A DNA stretch of 64,000 bases. It comes from Doryteuthis pealeii. Its lineage: Eukaryota > Mollusca > Cephalopoda > Myopsida > Loliginidae. Of this stretch, positions 30,314-40,310 are shown piece by piece. The translations under genes and the position numbers were made by a program. The stretch covers positions 96,248,510 to 96,312,509 of the forward strand of contig CM042141.1 in the NCBI GenBank assembly GCA_023376005.1. The letters are read 5' to 3'. The number at the start of each line of letters is the position of its first letter. Positions within the stretch are counted from its first letter, which is position 1. Under the pieces are notes generated by a model, which was not told the origin of the DNA, searched no databases, and worked only from the letters and a program-made list of their open reading frames with translations.

Positions 30314-30377
<64 letters not shown>
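30313..30377. repeat. (TA)n microsatellite
   Basis: About 32 TA units, the longest in this part of the window, downstream of FB6. Confidence 0.95.
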
Positions 30378-30381
<4 letters not shown>

Positions 30382-30850
30382 ATCTAGGCATAAAATTCTC
30401 TTTCAAACATGTTTCATTGAACATAATAGAGAAAGATTGTTATAAGTTTTTTCTTTCTGACAAGATTACACAAATGTGGATCAAAGCTGTATAAAAAAAA
30501 AAACTGTCCAAAGATTTTATTTTCTTTAGCTTGTAATTTATTTGAGTCGTTTTTTTAAATGCAGAAAACTGTATCATTACCAAGGATCATAGTAAATTTT
30601 TAAATGAGTATTTATCATGACTTGGTAATGTCATGTGTGAATGCATTAAACAGTAGCGTCAGATTTAATGTTTGAAAAATATGACTGTAACTTTGTCTGT
30701 AGGATATTGCATATGTATTAGATATGCATTAAGATACCCACCCACAGGGTAAAAGAAATGTTTGTTTTGTTGTAAAAAGTGGTTAAAGAGACTTGAGAAA
30801 TAATGTACCAAGTGTGTTAAACTGCAGGATGTATATGTGAAATATAATGT
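30378..30850. other. Unassigned AT-rich DNA
   Basis: Nothing recognised. Confidence 0.4.
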
Positions 30851-30852
30851 AG

Positions 30853-30992
30853 GTATTTACTCAAAACATTCACCATGGGTAGGATGTGACACAAGGTTGC
30901 AAATATGGAGAGTCCAGCGAGGAAACTCGCTTTTCAGTAGTAATGGATTTGCAAGACTAGTTTGCTAACCATTGCATCATGATGGCAACACC
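30853..30992 (-). mobile_element. tRNA-derived SINE S5
   Basis: GTATTTACTCAAAACATTCA, GGTAGGATGTGACACAAGGT, GAGTCCAGCGAGGAAACTCG, TTTGCTAACCATTGCATCAT (A box in complement). Confidence 0.75.
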
Positions 30993-31024
30993 TTTTGTAG
31001 AATATGATGTATGTTTCATGGCTA

Positions 31025-31115
31025 TAAGTCATTGGTTAGCAAATTAGATTCGCAGACCATTGTTAGTGAGTTTGATTCTCATTGGGTGCCCCATACTTTG
31101 ACCTTAAGCTAAGCT
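31025..31115 (+). mobile_element. tRNA-derived SINE S5-like head
   Basis: GTCATTGGTTAGCAAATTAG, GAGTTTGATTCTCATTGGGT, GCCCCATACTTTGACC. It faces the copy at 30853. Confidence 0.65.
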
Positions 31116-31880
31116 TAGTAAATAACTATAAGTCATTTCCTTTCTTGGTTGGTCTGAGAAATTTTAGCACCCCTCATAAAAAAAACTGTGAGCAAGAAAC
31201 TTGGGAAATATTGGTTAATATATATATTTTTTAATAAAAGAATAAAAAATGAATAGCCCCACCCCCACCCCCGACCATGGCCAACCAGCGCTCCACTTAG
31301 ACCATTTATTAACAGACCATTACTTTGGCAACAAAATCTGAAGAATGCTATGATGTCTGGGGTTAGAAAGGGAAAGAAGGAATCTTAAAAGCAGGTGCAA
31401 GTTTCTAAATTGGCGGACATGTTATAAATATTAAGCAGCAGGAAAATAAGAAAAAACAAAATAAAAACAAAGAAAAACCCAGGAATGTGATGATAAATGG
31501 CAGCCTGTTTGCTAAGTGGAACTTGTATAATTTTTAGAGATGCTAAACGAAAGAGAAAAAAAAAGAGTTGAATTTACAATTTTTAAAAAGGTCAATAAAT
31601 CTTGTCAAATGAAAATAAATGCTTTCCAGAATAAAAGCAGCTTTAATATCATCATTAAATGGGAAAAAACATTTACAATTAGAGGTTAGAGAAGATTCCT
31701 GGCATTTATTTCATGTAGAAAAAATATGAGAATCGTATCTGTTATTCACGAAAAAAAAAAACAAAGTTTGATTAACTGGACTTATAAAATATACAATTTC
31801 TTTATTACCAATAGTTTAATAGAAACTGAGAAGTAGTTTAGACTAGTTTTCAACCAGTTTTTTTTTTTTTTCCAACTAAT
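31116..31880. other. Unassigned DNA
   Basis: A short GC-richer patch (CCCCACCCCCACCCCCGACC) lies at 31257-31290. No exon recognised. Confidence 0.35.
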
Positions 31881-31883
31881 TTA

Positions 31884-32315
31884 TAGCCTGGCCTATTGTC
31901 GGTATCAGCTGGACAGTGAGGGATTCTATCCCCATTTTACTAGCGCTAGACCAGGAAGATTGCTTTTGCATCTGAGATGGAGTGCCACACCTACCATCAA
32001 CTTCCCATTTTACCACACAGTTAGCGACTTTGTGGCTTAGTTTATCATAAATTCAAACAGTTTTTCTTCAACTGATTATGGCCTGACCTATTTTCAGTAT
32101 CAGCTGGACAGCAAGGGAATTTATACCCTTTTCAGTAGTGCTAGACTAGGAAGATTGTTTTTGCATGGAGCACCACACCTACCATCAGCTCACCACTTTA
32201 CAGCACAAATCCATTCTGTGCTACTCATGCACTGAGTTGACGAGGGCCAGTATCGAACCTGGAACCTCAAAGTTCTTAAGTGGATGCTCTACTGACTGAG
32301 CTAAACCAGCCCTAT
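31884..32315 (-). mobile_element. Two S2 SINE copies in tandem
   Basis: 31884-32040 is a headless copy (GGCCTATTGTCGGTATCAGC, ACTAGCGCTAGACCAGGAAG, ACACCTACCATCAAC). 32080-32315 repeats the same body and adds the head in complement: GAGGGCCAGTATCGAACCTG (B box) and CTACTGACTGAGCTAAACC (A box). The full copy gives the S2 consensus head TAGCTCAGTCRGTAGAGC. Confidence 0.8.
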
Positions 32316-32390
32316 ATGATAAATCCTTTAATTGATTATAAATTCTTAATGTGAATACATGAACCTATATATTTAAGTTAATGCAATACA

Positions 32391-32396
<6 letters not shown>

Positions 32397-32426
<30 letters not shown>
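32397..32426. repeat. (TA)n microsatellite
   Basis: About 15 TA units before an S1 SINE. Confidence 0.9.
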
Positions 32427-32428
<2 letters not shown>

Positions 32429-32440
32429 CTTATAATTAAG

Positions 32441-32725
32441 TAGGTGCATAATGGATATAGTCATAGAAAATGAGATGAATGACCCTTCAAGTTCAAATAC
32501 TGGATGAGGTTGATTGCATTTCACTAATGCTCTTGAGAAAGGCATGAATCCATCTGCCCCTTCACCCCATTATGGATAAATAGTAAGAGCAGACTGGGCT
32601 TTTTATTAACCTTGCTAAGGTAACTAGTCTAGAAGGAAAATTCTAAATTCAAACCAGCTGTACTCTGCTCAAAAATTGACCATGTGTCACATCCTGCTTG
32701 TGCCAGAGAGATTAGGTAGATGCAT
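32441..32725 (+). mobile_element. tRNA-derived SINE S1
   Basis: Head GTGCATAATGGATATAGTCA, TCAAGTTCAAATACTGG, CTCTTGAGAAAGGCATGAAT, tail TGTGTCACATCCTGCTTGTG and TTAGGTAGATGC. Confidence 0.75.
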
Positions 32726-32916
32726 CAATATCATTAAGTAGACACCTAACAATTCTTTTTATAAAAACTTCATTTTCTTCTAAATCAAAGAGATCAGAAT
32801 TCTAATATAATAGAAAACATGGATATTATTTATTACCAAACTCAACATTAATGAAACTTTGTAACAAAAAATAAATTTGTAACACTTCTGTAACTAAATT
32901 TAAAATTGCATAAATA

Positions 32917-33767
32917 CAGGGTGTTCAGGAGAAATTTGACATTTATATTTGGTTATTTTTCTCCGTAGATTGGAGGTATTGGCGCACACTACACATCATT
33001 TAAAAGCTTGGACTCTTCTTTATTCATATACGTGATGACAGACTGGAATCCACATGAATCATGGAAGAGAATAACTTGTATCATGATGATCTGCACTGGC
33101 CATCAAAATAAGGAGATTATGGTTGCTGCCCAATACTCCCTGAACACTGTAAAAACAATCAGGCATGAACTGGAGAATTGCAGTGGAGACTACGAGGCTG
33201 TGGCTAGAAGAAAGCAAGATAACAGACAATCTGAGTGTGTTCGTACAGCAGAATTCCTCGAAAATCTGCAGAAAGGGTATCAGGTTAAATTCAGATGCCT
33301 ACGTGGAGTTGCTAAACACTGTAGTCAAGCCATGGAAAACAAGGGTAGCCAACGGAAGGCCATATGTATGGCAGCAGGATTCATTCCCCTGCCACACCTC
33401 TTCGAAAAATTTCGAATGGTTGTCGATGAATTTTTACGACTACACCAGTAACCCCATGGATTATTAATATGTATGTGACGCTGTTGAGAAAGACATTGTG
33501 CCAGTACTACAAAAGGCCAGTCAATCAACAGAATTAAGGTAGTTTTTGAGACCCTTCGCAGGGAAACTGTAACATCAGCTTGCTCCAGGTTCCAGAGCAG
33601 GATTGAGGCTGTGATCGACACTATTGGCAGTTATTTTGAGTGAAACTTGTTGACAGTAGTGTAATTTCCGTGCATGTTGAATTTCTTTACAATCCATTAA
33701 ATTTTGTAGTTACCAAGCACTTTTTCTTTTTCCTTATGAAACTATCAAATTTCTCCCGAACACCCTG
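32917..33767 (+). mobile_element. Internally deleted mariner-like transposon with intact ends
   Basis: An 851-bp element flanked by TA (32915-32916 and 33768-33769). The terminal inverted repeats match at 22 of the first 23 positions, beginning CAGGGTGTTC(A/G)GGAGAAAT. Inside, an N-terminal transposase region (from about 33008, with HQNKEIMVAAQYSLNTVKTI, a helix-turn-helix-like stretch) is followed after a frame change by a C-terminal region (RVANGRPYVWQQDSFPCHT, then NFYDYTSNPMDY and a stop at about 33465). The WQQDS Asp is a likely catalytic residue. The first catalytic Asp region and the Pro-rich segment before NPMDY are missing. Full elements are usually about 1.3 kb, so roughly a third is gone. 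It is non-autonomous, but its ends could still be mobilised. Confidence 0.85.
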
Positions 33768-33848
33768 TATATATAAGAAATGAACTGTTTTCAATATTCA
33801 TATTTTTAGTTACAGAGCATTAATGCTGTAGAGTGTACTAATAAATAA

Positions 33849-33934
33849 TCTATACATATATAGAGGGCAGTTGGTGTATATGTATGTATATATGTATGTC
33901 CGGATGAAATCATGAAAATAAAACTATGACAAAG

Positions 33935-33972
<38 letters not shown>

Positions 33973-34135
33973 TTAAATATCACCAGTTCTTGCTTTTTGT
34001 ACAAAAATTATGAAGATAGATAGAAATAGCATTGAAATTCTACTTAAAAATGTCCAGTAAATTGAAAAAGTAAAATCAATACACCAGGGCTTTTTGCCCC
34101 CATCTACCCAATTGACACTGAGTAGCCACTTCTAG
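33849..34135 (+). mobile_element. Non-autonomous Helitron-like element, copy 3
   Basis: Host A, then TCTATACATATATAGAGGGC at the left. CTACCC...GAGTAG hairpin, CCACTTCTAG and host T at the right. Contains an internal (TA)n-(CA)n run (33937-33972). This copy keeps both the TC start and the CTAG end. Confidence 0.75.
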
Positions 34136-35267
34136 TACCTAATAATACCTATTTTGATTGTATAAGGTTCCATTAGAAATAAAATATTTATATTTTATAA
34201 ATCTGGTTTAGAATAAAATTAACTTTTTATTAAAAAAAATTAAGAGTTTACTTATTTATGGGTGATACATAGATGATACGTGAACCCATTAGATTTCTTT
34301 CATAACATAACATGTATGTAACTGTGACCTATCAAAAATAGCACATCATACAATTAGTTATTGACACAGACACTATATATATATATATATAACTAAAATT
34401 CTGATTATATTTGTGTATGTATATATATGTATATTATATACACACAAATATAATTAAAATTTTAGTAATACAATATTCTACATTAAAAAAATATAGCATA
34501 TAAACTAAATTAATCTGCAACTGTAGGTAATTTAGAAGAGTCCAATAAAGAATTGCTTATAAGAAAAACATTAGCTAAAACTAGATTGTTATCAAGAATA
34601 AACTTACCTAAAATTTTTTTAAAAAACTATAAAAAAAAACAAAGAAAACCCAAACATTTAATCATTACTAAGAGTAAATATATAAACAAAAAAAATCACC
34701 AACTTAGAATAAATATACATTGAGCAAAACTACTAGGAGAGAAAAAAAAAACCCAAACAAAAACCCCCTTATACCTAGAATAAAAAATCTTTAAAAAAAA
34801 GGCCAACAAATACAATACTGAAAAAAGGTGGTCAACAAAAACATGAAAATAGGCATATGTTAATAACTTGGAAGTAAGTATTTTGTTATGCTTCTGTGAT
34901 TTGCACATGTCTAAAAGATCAGGTGATATCAGAATAGTACAAAACAACAAAAGAATGGGAAATGGTTAAGAGTGAATGGTTGATGTTATGAAGTATGGTC
35001 TTATTTTTACTTGTTTCTTATTGTATCATAGAATTTCTCTGACGCGACATGATCGAAAAAAAGGGCCCCTTTTTTTAGAATCTGGTTATACTTCTTTTTT
35101 TTTTTTTTTTTTTTTCTTTTAGATGCATACGCTTTTTAAAGATATTATTAAATTGTTTTAAATAAATGTGGCCTCAGGATGTTTTCCAATCTTAAAATCT
35201 ATGGAGTGATCAATTTTTAGGTTTGTGAATAGAATTGATAGAGGATAGGGTGTTGATTTGGTCTTTC
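34136..35267. other. AT-rich DNA, nothing recognised
   Basis: Includes (TA)n at about 34374-34391 and T runs near 35090-35120. No exon-like frame noted. The 34696-34950 minus frame is low complexity. Confidence 0.4.
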
Positions 35268-35475
35268 TAATAGGTTTAATTTCTTTGTTTAATGGCATAT
35301 CAACCTTCATGAGTTATCTAATGCCAAAGCCATCCTTGTAGTTGGTGAGGAGATAAGGGGGTTCATACCTTTCCCAAGGGTATTAGTCCAATTATGAACA
35401 TAATAGTATGACTTGAGTTCAAACCTGCTTACTACAATGTTGCAGTCCAGCATGTTAACCACTATGCCCTACTTG
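35268..35475 (-). mobile_element. tRNA-derived SINE S4, copy 4
   Basis: GTTTAATTTCTTTGTTTAAT, ATGGCATATCAACCTTCATG, AAGGGTATTAGTCCAATTAT, AACCACTATGCCC (head on minus). Confidence 0.75.
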
Positions 35476-35529
35476 TTTGTAAAACAGCCAAAATGATTAT
35501 CAAGACAGCAAAGATATTATAAAGATTTG

Positions 35530-35772
35530 GTTTGGTTTAGTTTCTTTGTTTAAAGGCATATCAATCTTCATGGATTATTTAATGCTAAAGCCATCCTTAT
35601 AGAAGAACAGTAGTGGCACTCTTAAACCATAGCGAGAGTGATAAGGGGTTCCTACCCTTCCTAAGGGTATTAGTCTAAAAGTGAACATAACAGCATAATA
35701 ATGGAGTTTGAACTTGTTAACTAAGATGTTGTCACAGTCCAGTATGTTAACCATTATGCCACAGGGGGATGC
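35530..35772 (-). mobile_element. tRNA-derived SINE S4, copy 5
   Basis: Second S4 copy 55 bases right of copy 4, in the same orientation: AGTTTCTTTGTTTAAAGGCA, GAAGAACAGTAGTGGCACTC, TTAACCATTATGCCACAGGG. Confidence 0.75.
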
Positions 35773-36333
35773 CCCCCTCCCCCCACTACTGACAGTAGTC
35801 TAACAATAAAGTGACTGAATCAGGCACCAAGGTCTGCTGATGGGTGAATAGTCTCCACTTTAACCCAATGTCTGCTACGTTTATATAGACAACATTTAAT
35901 CACCTGGAATTATTCCTGAATAAACTTTCTTGGTATTCAGGACAGGCTGAGATACACACACACACACACACACACATTGTAGCTGATGATAATATTCAAA
36001 ACTAGCAGGAGCTTTCAGCGTTGTCTGGGATAAAAGATGAGAGGTAACATTAATTGAAACACAAGATACTACACACCCAAACTAACCTGAGGTTTTTTCA
36101 TAGCCAATAAAAATTTATATTAAGTAAGAATGGTGATAGTTTATGTAAAAAAAAATTTTTTTTTAAATAGAAAAAAATAAAACAAAACAGAGTTTAGTTC
36201 TCTTCTGAATTGTTTCATTTTTGATGAGAACAAAAACTAATGTCAGAAAAAAAAGTTTTCAAACTAAATTTGATTCAAGATTAGAAACTTGTTTAGCATG
36301 ACTGTATCATAGATCCTAATAGTAACAGTGCAA

Positions 36334-36336
<3 letters not shown>
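35773..36336. other. Unassigned DNA with (CA)n
   Basis: (CA)n at 35952-35976. Otherwise nothing recognised. Confidence 0.35.
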
Positions 36337-36386
<50 letters not shown>

Positions 36387-36391
36387 ATATT
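36337..36391. repeat. (TA)n microsatellite
   Basis: About 26 TA units with one break, ending at foldback FB7. Confidence 0.95.
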
Positions 36392-36545
36392 TTTTTATTT
36401 ATTTATAATTAATAACACTTTTTCGGTGTTATTCGTCGTCAACGCCTCTGACGATGAATAACACCGAAAAAGTGTTATTCAGAAACCAATGGTAGGACCG
36501 ACTTTTAAATTGTATTATCAATTATAAATAAATAAATAAATAAAG
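36390..36545. repeat. Foldback FB7 with hammerhead core
   Basis: Inner arms AATAACACTTTTTCGGTG.. (36411-36440) and its complement (36450-36480) are near perfect. Outer TTTATTTATTTATAATTA (about 36395-36412) pairs with AATTATAAATAAATAAATAA (36519-36542). The right arm has about 38 extra bases holding the 3' half of a hammerhead motif. Directly next to (TA)n. Confidence 0.9.
36446..36499 (+). ncRNA. Hammerhead ribozyme motif with long helix II
   Basis: CTGACGA (36448-36454), a 10-bp helix II (TGAATAACAC / GTGTTATTCA with loop CGAAAAA), GAA (36482-36484), ACC-AAT-GGT as helix III (36485-36493), A as H17. The whole catalytic core is intact and helices II and III are perfect. Helix I is poor (two pairs, one G-U), so this copy may be 5' rearranged. 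No chance frame explains this spacing. Confidence 0.65.
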
Positions 36546-36607
36546 CTCTTACATAAGTAATTGAGCCCTCTATAATCAATTCTCCAACAATAATAATAAT
36601 TTAACCT

Positions 36608-36625
36608 ATATATATATATATATAT

Positions 36626-36667
<42 letters not shown>
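36608..36667. repeat. (TA)n-(CA)n microsatellite
   Basis: TA units followed by about ten CA units, abutting FB8. Confidence 0.9.
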
Positions 36668-36668
<1 letters not shown>

Positions 36669-36783
36669 GGATAACGTAGACACACTGTCAACAGCACTTG
36701 GTAACAGTCAGTTTCACACTCATGTAATTTACAGACCAAGAAACTGACAGTCACTAATCCCCATTGACTGTGTCTATGCTATC
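36669..36783. repeat. Foldback FB8, relative of FB6
   Basis: Left arm GGATAACGTAGACACACTGT... and right arm ...CATTGACTGTGTCTATGCTA are complementary, as are AACAGTCAGTTTC and GAAACTGACAGT further in. FB6 (30128-30271) has the same outer AGCATAGACACA sequence. Confidence 0.75.
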
Positions 36784-37234
36784 TTCACTTAGATATGTAT
36801 ATTCTATCACTGATACCTTTTAGTTGGTTCCATGGATTTAGGCCAGTGAATGTGATCAGCTTGAGATTTTTTTCTTTTTTTAAATTTTTTGCAATTTTAC
36901 CTCATCAAATAAGGAGCTTCAGAAGTGTTTGCTACAATAATTGTAATAGATGAGTCAGTGCAAGAAAATTATAAAACCTGTCTCAGCAGTTTTTGGTGAA
37001 ACACAGGGTTGTACAAGTGCTGCACCTTCCATATTCACTAGATCTAGCTACATTCAACCTTTTTCTTGTTCTCTTAATTAAACATTTATCTCAACAGCAA
37101 GATTTAAGGATGTGGAAAACATTTAAAGAAATATGACAGTGTAGCTTCACACCGTATTAAAAAGAGAAATTTCAGATGCTTTGACCATTAAAAAAACAAT
37201 CACAAAAAAACAGACTGGAAATGAATATCAAAAC
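36784..37234. other. Unassigned DNA
   Basis: No gene or known repeat seen. Confidence 0.35.
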
Positions 37235-37495
37235 ACAAAGGGTCAGTTTAGCTCAGTCGGTAGAGAGTCCGCCAAGGAATCACAAGGTTCCAAGTTCGAT
37301 ACCACCCCTCGACAACCCAGTGTATGAATTGCACAGGGATCTGTGTGGTAAAGTGAGGAGCTGATGATAGGTGTGATGCTCCACCTCAGATGCTCAAATA
37401 CTCTCCTTGGTCTAGTGCTAGTGAAAAGGGGATAGACTCCCTCGCTGTCTGGCTGATACTGACATTAGGCAGCCCCACCGACTTTACTTATTTAC
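37235..37495 (+). mobile_element. tRNA-derived SINE S2, full copy
   Basis: Head AGTTTAGCTCAGTCGGTAGA (A box) and GGTTCCAAGTTCGATACC (B box), then CTCGACAACCCAGTGTATGA, TGATGCTCCACCTCAGATGC, TCTAGTGCTAGTGAAAAGGG, ending GGCAGCCCC and TTACTTATTTAC. The two boxes are close to RNA polymerase III promoter consensus. Confidence 0.85.
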
Positions 37496-37628
37496 TCATA
37501 CAAGAACCACTATGTTGGCCAAGATATAAAAGTTAGACTGATAGTTATATATGATAAGCAGTGTAAAATCACAACTCATTGACAAAGTTATTTTGACATT
37601 CTAATTTTACATAATATTCGCATGTGTA

Positions 37629-37653
37629 CACACACACACACACACACACACAC
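37629..37653. repeat. (CA)n microsatellite
   Basis: About 13 CA units. Confidence 0.95.
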
Positions 37654-37670
37654 AACCAACATTATATATA

Positions 37671-38085
37671 CATTGGTACCTTGACTTATGGATTTTCCAA
37701 GTTATGAGTTGTCATTTGGTCAATTTTTTGCTTTGTGTTGAGAGCTAAAATTTGAGGTATGAGTGAGCTTCAAATACGCTTATGTTAATAAGTTCACTAA
37801 AAAATCTAAGTTTCCAAATTTATTACACCAAAGAAAAATATTATTTATAAAAAAATAAACATTAGAATATATTGCAGCACATAATTCATTACATTCTATT
37901 TTATTATGTTTTTATACAGTACAGAGCTATTTTTTCTTATCTAAAAAAAATGTAAAAGTTGTTTGGGTGGGGCTGGAATGGATTAATGGCATTTCAGTTT
38001 ATTTCAATGGGGAAAACTGATTTGATATACAAGGAAATTGAGTGAAGAGCAGAACAAATTAAACTTGTAAGCAAAGATACCACTG
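37671..38085. mobile_element. TA-flanked MITE (family M3)
   Basis: A 415-bp element between TA dinucleotides. The left end is CATTGGTACCTTGACTTATG and the complement of the right end is CAGTGGTATCTTTGCTTACA, alike at about 15 of 20 positions. An internal part (TTATTTCAATGGGGAAAACT, 38002-38021) is typical of this kind of palindromic element. No coding capacity. Similar GGTACCTTG-ended repeats are common in animal genomes. Confidence 0.7.
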
Positions 38086-38454
38086 TATAAGGATATGCTA
38101 ACTCTAGTTGAGTAGGCATTTTTTGCATTTCTTTGTATCATACAAATTCATGATAGAAAAAGATACACATTTAAATAAATTATCTAAACTATTTCTATAA
38201 AGTTGGAATGTGAGTAGTTTGCAAGATAAATCTAATGTCTGGTTTATAAGTTATAATAAGTTGAGTAGAGAAATAGTAATAACCAGGGTTTAATTTAGAT
38301 CTCATTTTGTTTGATGTCCGCAAGTGATAGGTAAATATGAAGTACTAAATAATTTGTTTTTTAAACTAAAACTTAGATACTGATAATAAGGAACACTGAA
38401 CCTATCAAAATCAAAAGCCTTTATGTCATTGGACACATAGCACAACAGATATAT
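38086..38454. other. Unassigned AT-rich DNA
   Basis: Nothing recognised. Confidence 0.4.
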
Positions 38455-38738
38455 ATATTTACCAACCCCTCCACACGAGCAGGATGTGACACAAGGTCAA
38501 TTTCTTAAGCGGAGTTCAACAGGTTGGAATTCAGAGTTTTCCTTCTCCTAGACAGGTTGCCTAACCAAGATTAAAGAGCCCAGTCTGCCCTACTATTTAT
38601 CCATAGCTGGAGGGAGAGTAGGATTCATACCTTTTCCAAGGGTATTAGCGCTAAGTGAAATGCAATTACCACATCCAGGATTTGAACTCGGGGCGACGAG
38701 TCCATTTCCCATGACTTTAACCATTACACCATGCGCTT
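38455..38738 (-). mobile_element. tRNA-derived SINE S1, full length
   Basis: Best full-length minus copy: ACCAACCCCTCCACACGAGC, GGTTGCCTAACCAAGATTAA, CATAGCTGGAGGGAGAGTAG, GATTTGAACTCGGGGCGACG (B box), AACCATTACACCATGCGC (A box). Confidence 0.85.
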
Positions 38739-38744
38739 CCAAAC

Positions 38745-39115
38745 AACGGATATAGGTGTTGAGTAAATACAGTTCTAAGTGATAATCATCTGTAGGTTAC
38801 AGGTTCAGTTTTGCCAAATGGTGATAATAACATAGAATAATTAACATAGCTTAACACTTGTACCCTGTCATGGTCAACAGAATGAGAACAGTCTACTCAG
38901 GTGGATTGAATAAAGGGTTTAGTTCAAAGTTCCATGAAGGCTTCCGAGTACAACAAGAAGGTACCCGAGTTTGAAGAGAAGGTTCCAGACTTTGAGAAGG
39001 TTTACAAGTCCGACAAGAAACTGCTGAAGAAGGCCAGAAGGCACATTGGCTAAAACATTATGTATATAACAATAAAGATGAGGACAACAGTTTGAAAAAT
39101 CCAAACAACACAAAA
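38745..39115 (+). mobile_element. tRNA-derived SINE S6, full copy
   Basis: AGTTCTAAGTGATAATCATC, GGTTACAGGTTCAGTTTTGC (B-box region), ACCCTGTCATGGTCAACAGA, AATAAAGGGTTTAGTTCAAA, CTGAAGAAGGCCAGAAGGCA and AACAATAAAGATGAGGACAA. It carries an expanded run of GAAGGTTCC-like units (38950-39005). The minus-strand frame 38919-39182 (CPHLYCYIHNVLA...) recurs at four S6 copies and is a translation of the SINE complement. Confidence 0.8.
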
Positions 39116-39585
39116 TACCAAAATATTTAAAAAATTTCTTTAAGTTTGTGGGTTTGTTATCATAAAACAGCAAAAACTGCATATCATAGCAATTTTTATT
39201 ATTATTAAACTCTTAACTTGGAAAATAAAGCAATTTCCAGTTTAATTTGCAACAAAATAGTAACTGTCTGTATTTGCACTCATCTTAAATGATCAAATTT
39301 CTGAAGGAAATCAGATCCAGGTATATCAAATGTGATTTATGCAGTACTTTCTCTTATTCATTTGCTAAATCATAGCACAAATTCTATAAATATAGAATGA
39401 CTAGGTATCAAGCAAAATGGTTATGATAAATAGATTACAAGAATTTTAACTAATTACTCTAATCACCAAGTTATTAGGGTTTTTGTGGGGTGGGGTGTGG
39501 GGGTGAGTAAAGTTAATATAACATTTTCTTAATTATTACAATCTGAAATTACAATTCCTCATCTCAAATAAGCATCACAAAGTCT
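39116..39585. other. Unassigned AT-rich DNA
   Basis: Nothing recognised. Confidence 0.4.
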
Positions 39586-39655
39586 GAGAACAAGAGTGTA
39601 AATCAAGAATCGCTTAACATGAGAACAAGAGTGTAAATCAAGAATCGCTTAACAT
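39586..39655. repeat. Perfect 35-bp tandem duplication
   Basis: Two identical 35-bp units (starting GAGAACAAGAGTGTAAATCA, positions 39586-39620 and 39621-39655). No divergence, so it is recent or under conversion. Confidence 0.95.
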
Positions 39656-39860
39656 GATTTGGTTTGAAGGGTGCTACTCATGTAGAATGTTTTGGGCAGT
39701 AATAAATTGGTAGAGCACATCCCTCTCCAGGTCAAAACAAAGATAGAAAACTCATTATCATTCATTTTTTACTCATTTTTTAATTTTTTTTTTATCTTGC
39801 TATCATTTTTTAAATCTCATTAGAAATTTCATCTTTATTTCTGATCCTTTGTTAATTAAA

Positions 39861-39891
<31 letters not shown>

Positions 39892-40128
39892 CCTAAAATA
39901 AGTGATAAAATAATAAATATAAATTTGTTAAAAAAAAAATGAATGGAGTTGAAAATTGCTTAAGATATTCTCACAATATTGATCCAATATCTGTCATGTG
40001 TAATTTATTATGCAATAAATTAAAGCTTCTACATCAATACTGCACCATTTCCTTGATGTTAGCATTAACAAAAAAATCAATTCATATATTGGAAATGGAA
40101 CATTTTCTAAATACTCCCTTGTCATTAT
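39656..40128. other. Unassigned DNA with poly(A)
   Basis: Includes an A run of about 28 (39866-39893), possibly a retroposon tail. The frame 39939-40142 has no support. Confidence 0.4.
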
Positions 40129-40141
40129 ATATATATATATA
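40129..40141. repeat. Short (TA)n abutting foldback
   Basis: Six TA units directly before FB9. Confidence 0.85.
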
Positions 40142-40310
40142 AAGTTTGTTTCTTTATAGTATCATTGAAGCATTGTGTGTATGTGTAATATAAAGATTTT
40201 GAAGGCAATTTACAATGCAATATACACATATTGCATTGTAAATTGCCTTCAAAATCTTTATATTACACATACACACAATGCTTCAAAGATACTATAAAGA
40301 AACAAACTTT
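40141..40310. repeat. Foldback FB9
   Basis: Left arm 40141-40222 and right arm about 40228-40310 are almost perfectly complementary over 82 bases around a 5-base loop. The inner 38 bases (TTGCATTGTAAATTGCCTTC...) occur a third time at 40588-40625 beside another (TA)n array. Confidence 0.95.

Noticed and set aside
37235..37320. Possible functional tRNA gene (good A and B boxes)
   Set aside because: No acceptor-stem pairing or anticodon arm could be drawn, and the sequence continues into the S2 SINE body found in six other places.
38919..39182. Recurring peptide with CPHLYCYIHNV on the minus strand at several loci (20181, 38919, 46639, 61432)
   Set aside because: Conservation between copies reflects the SINE S6 sequence itself, read on the strand opposite to the tRNA-like head. 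Not a gene family.
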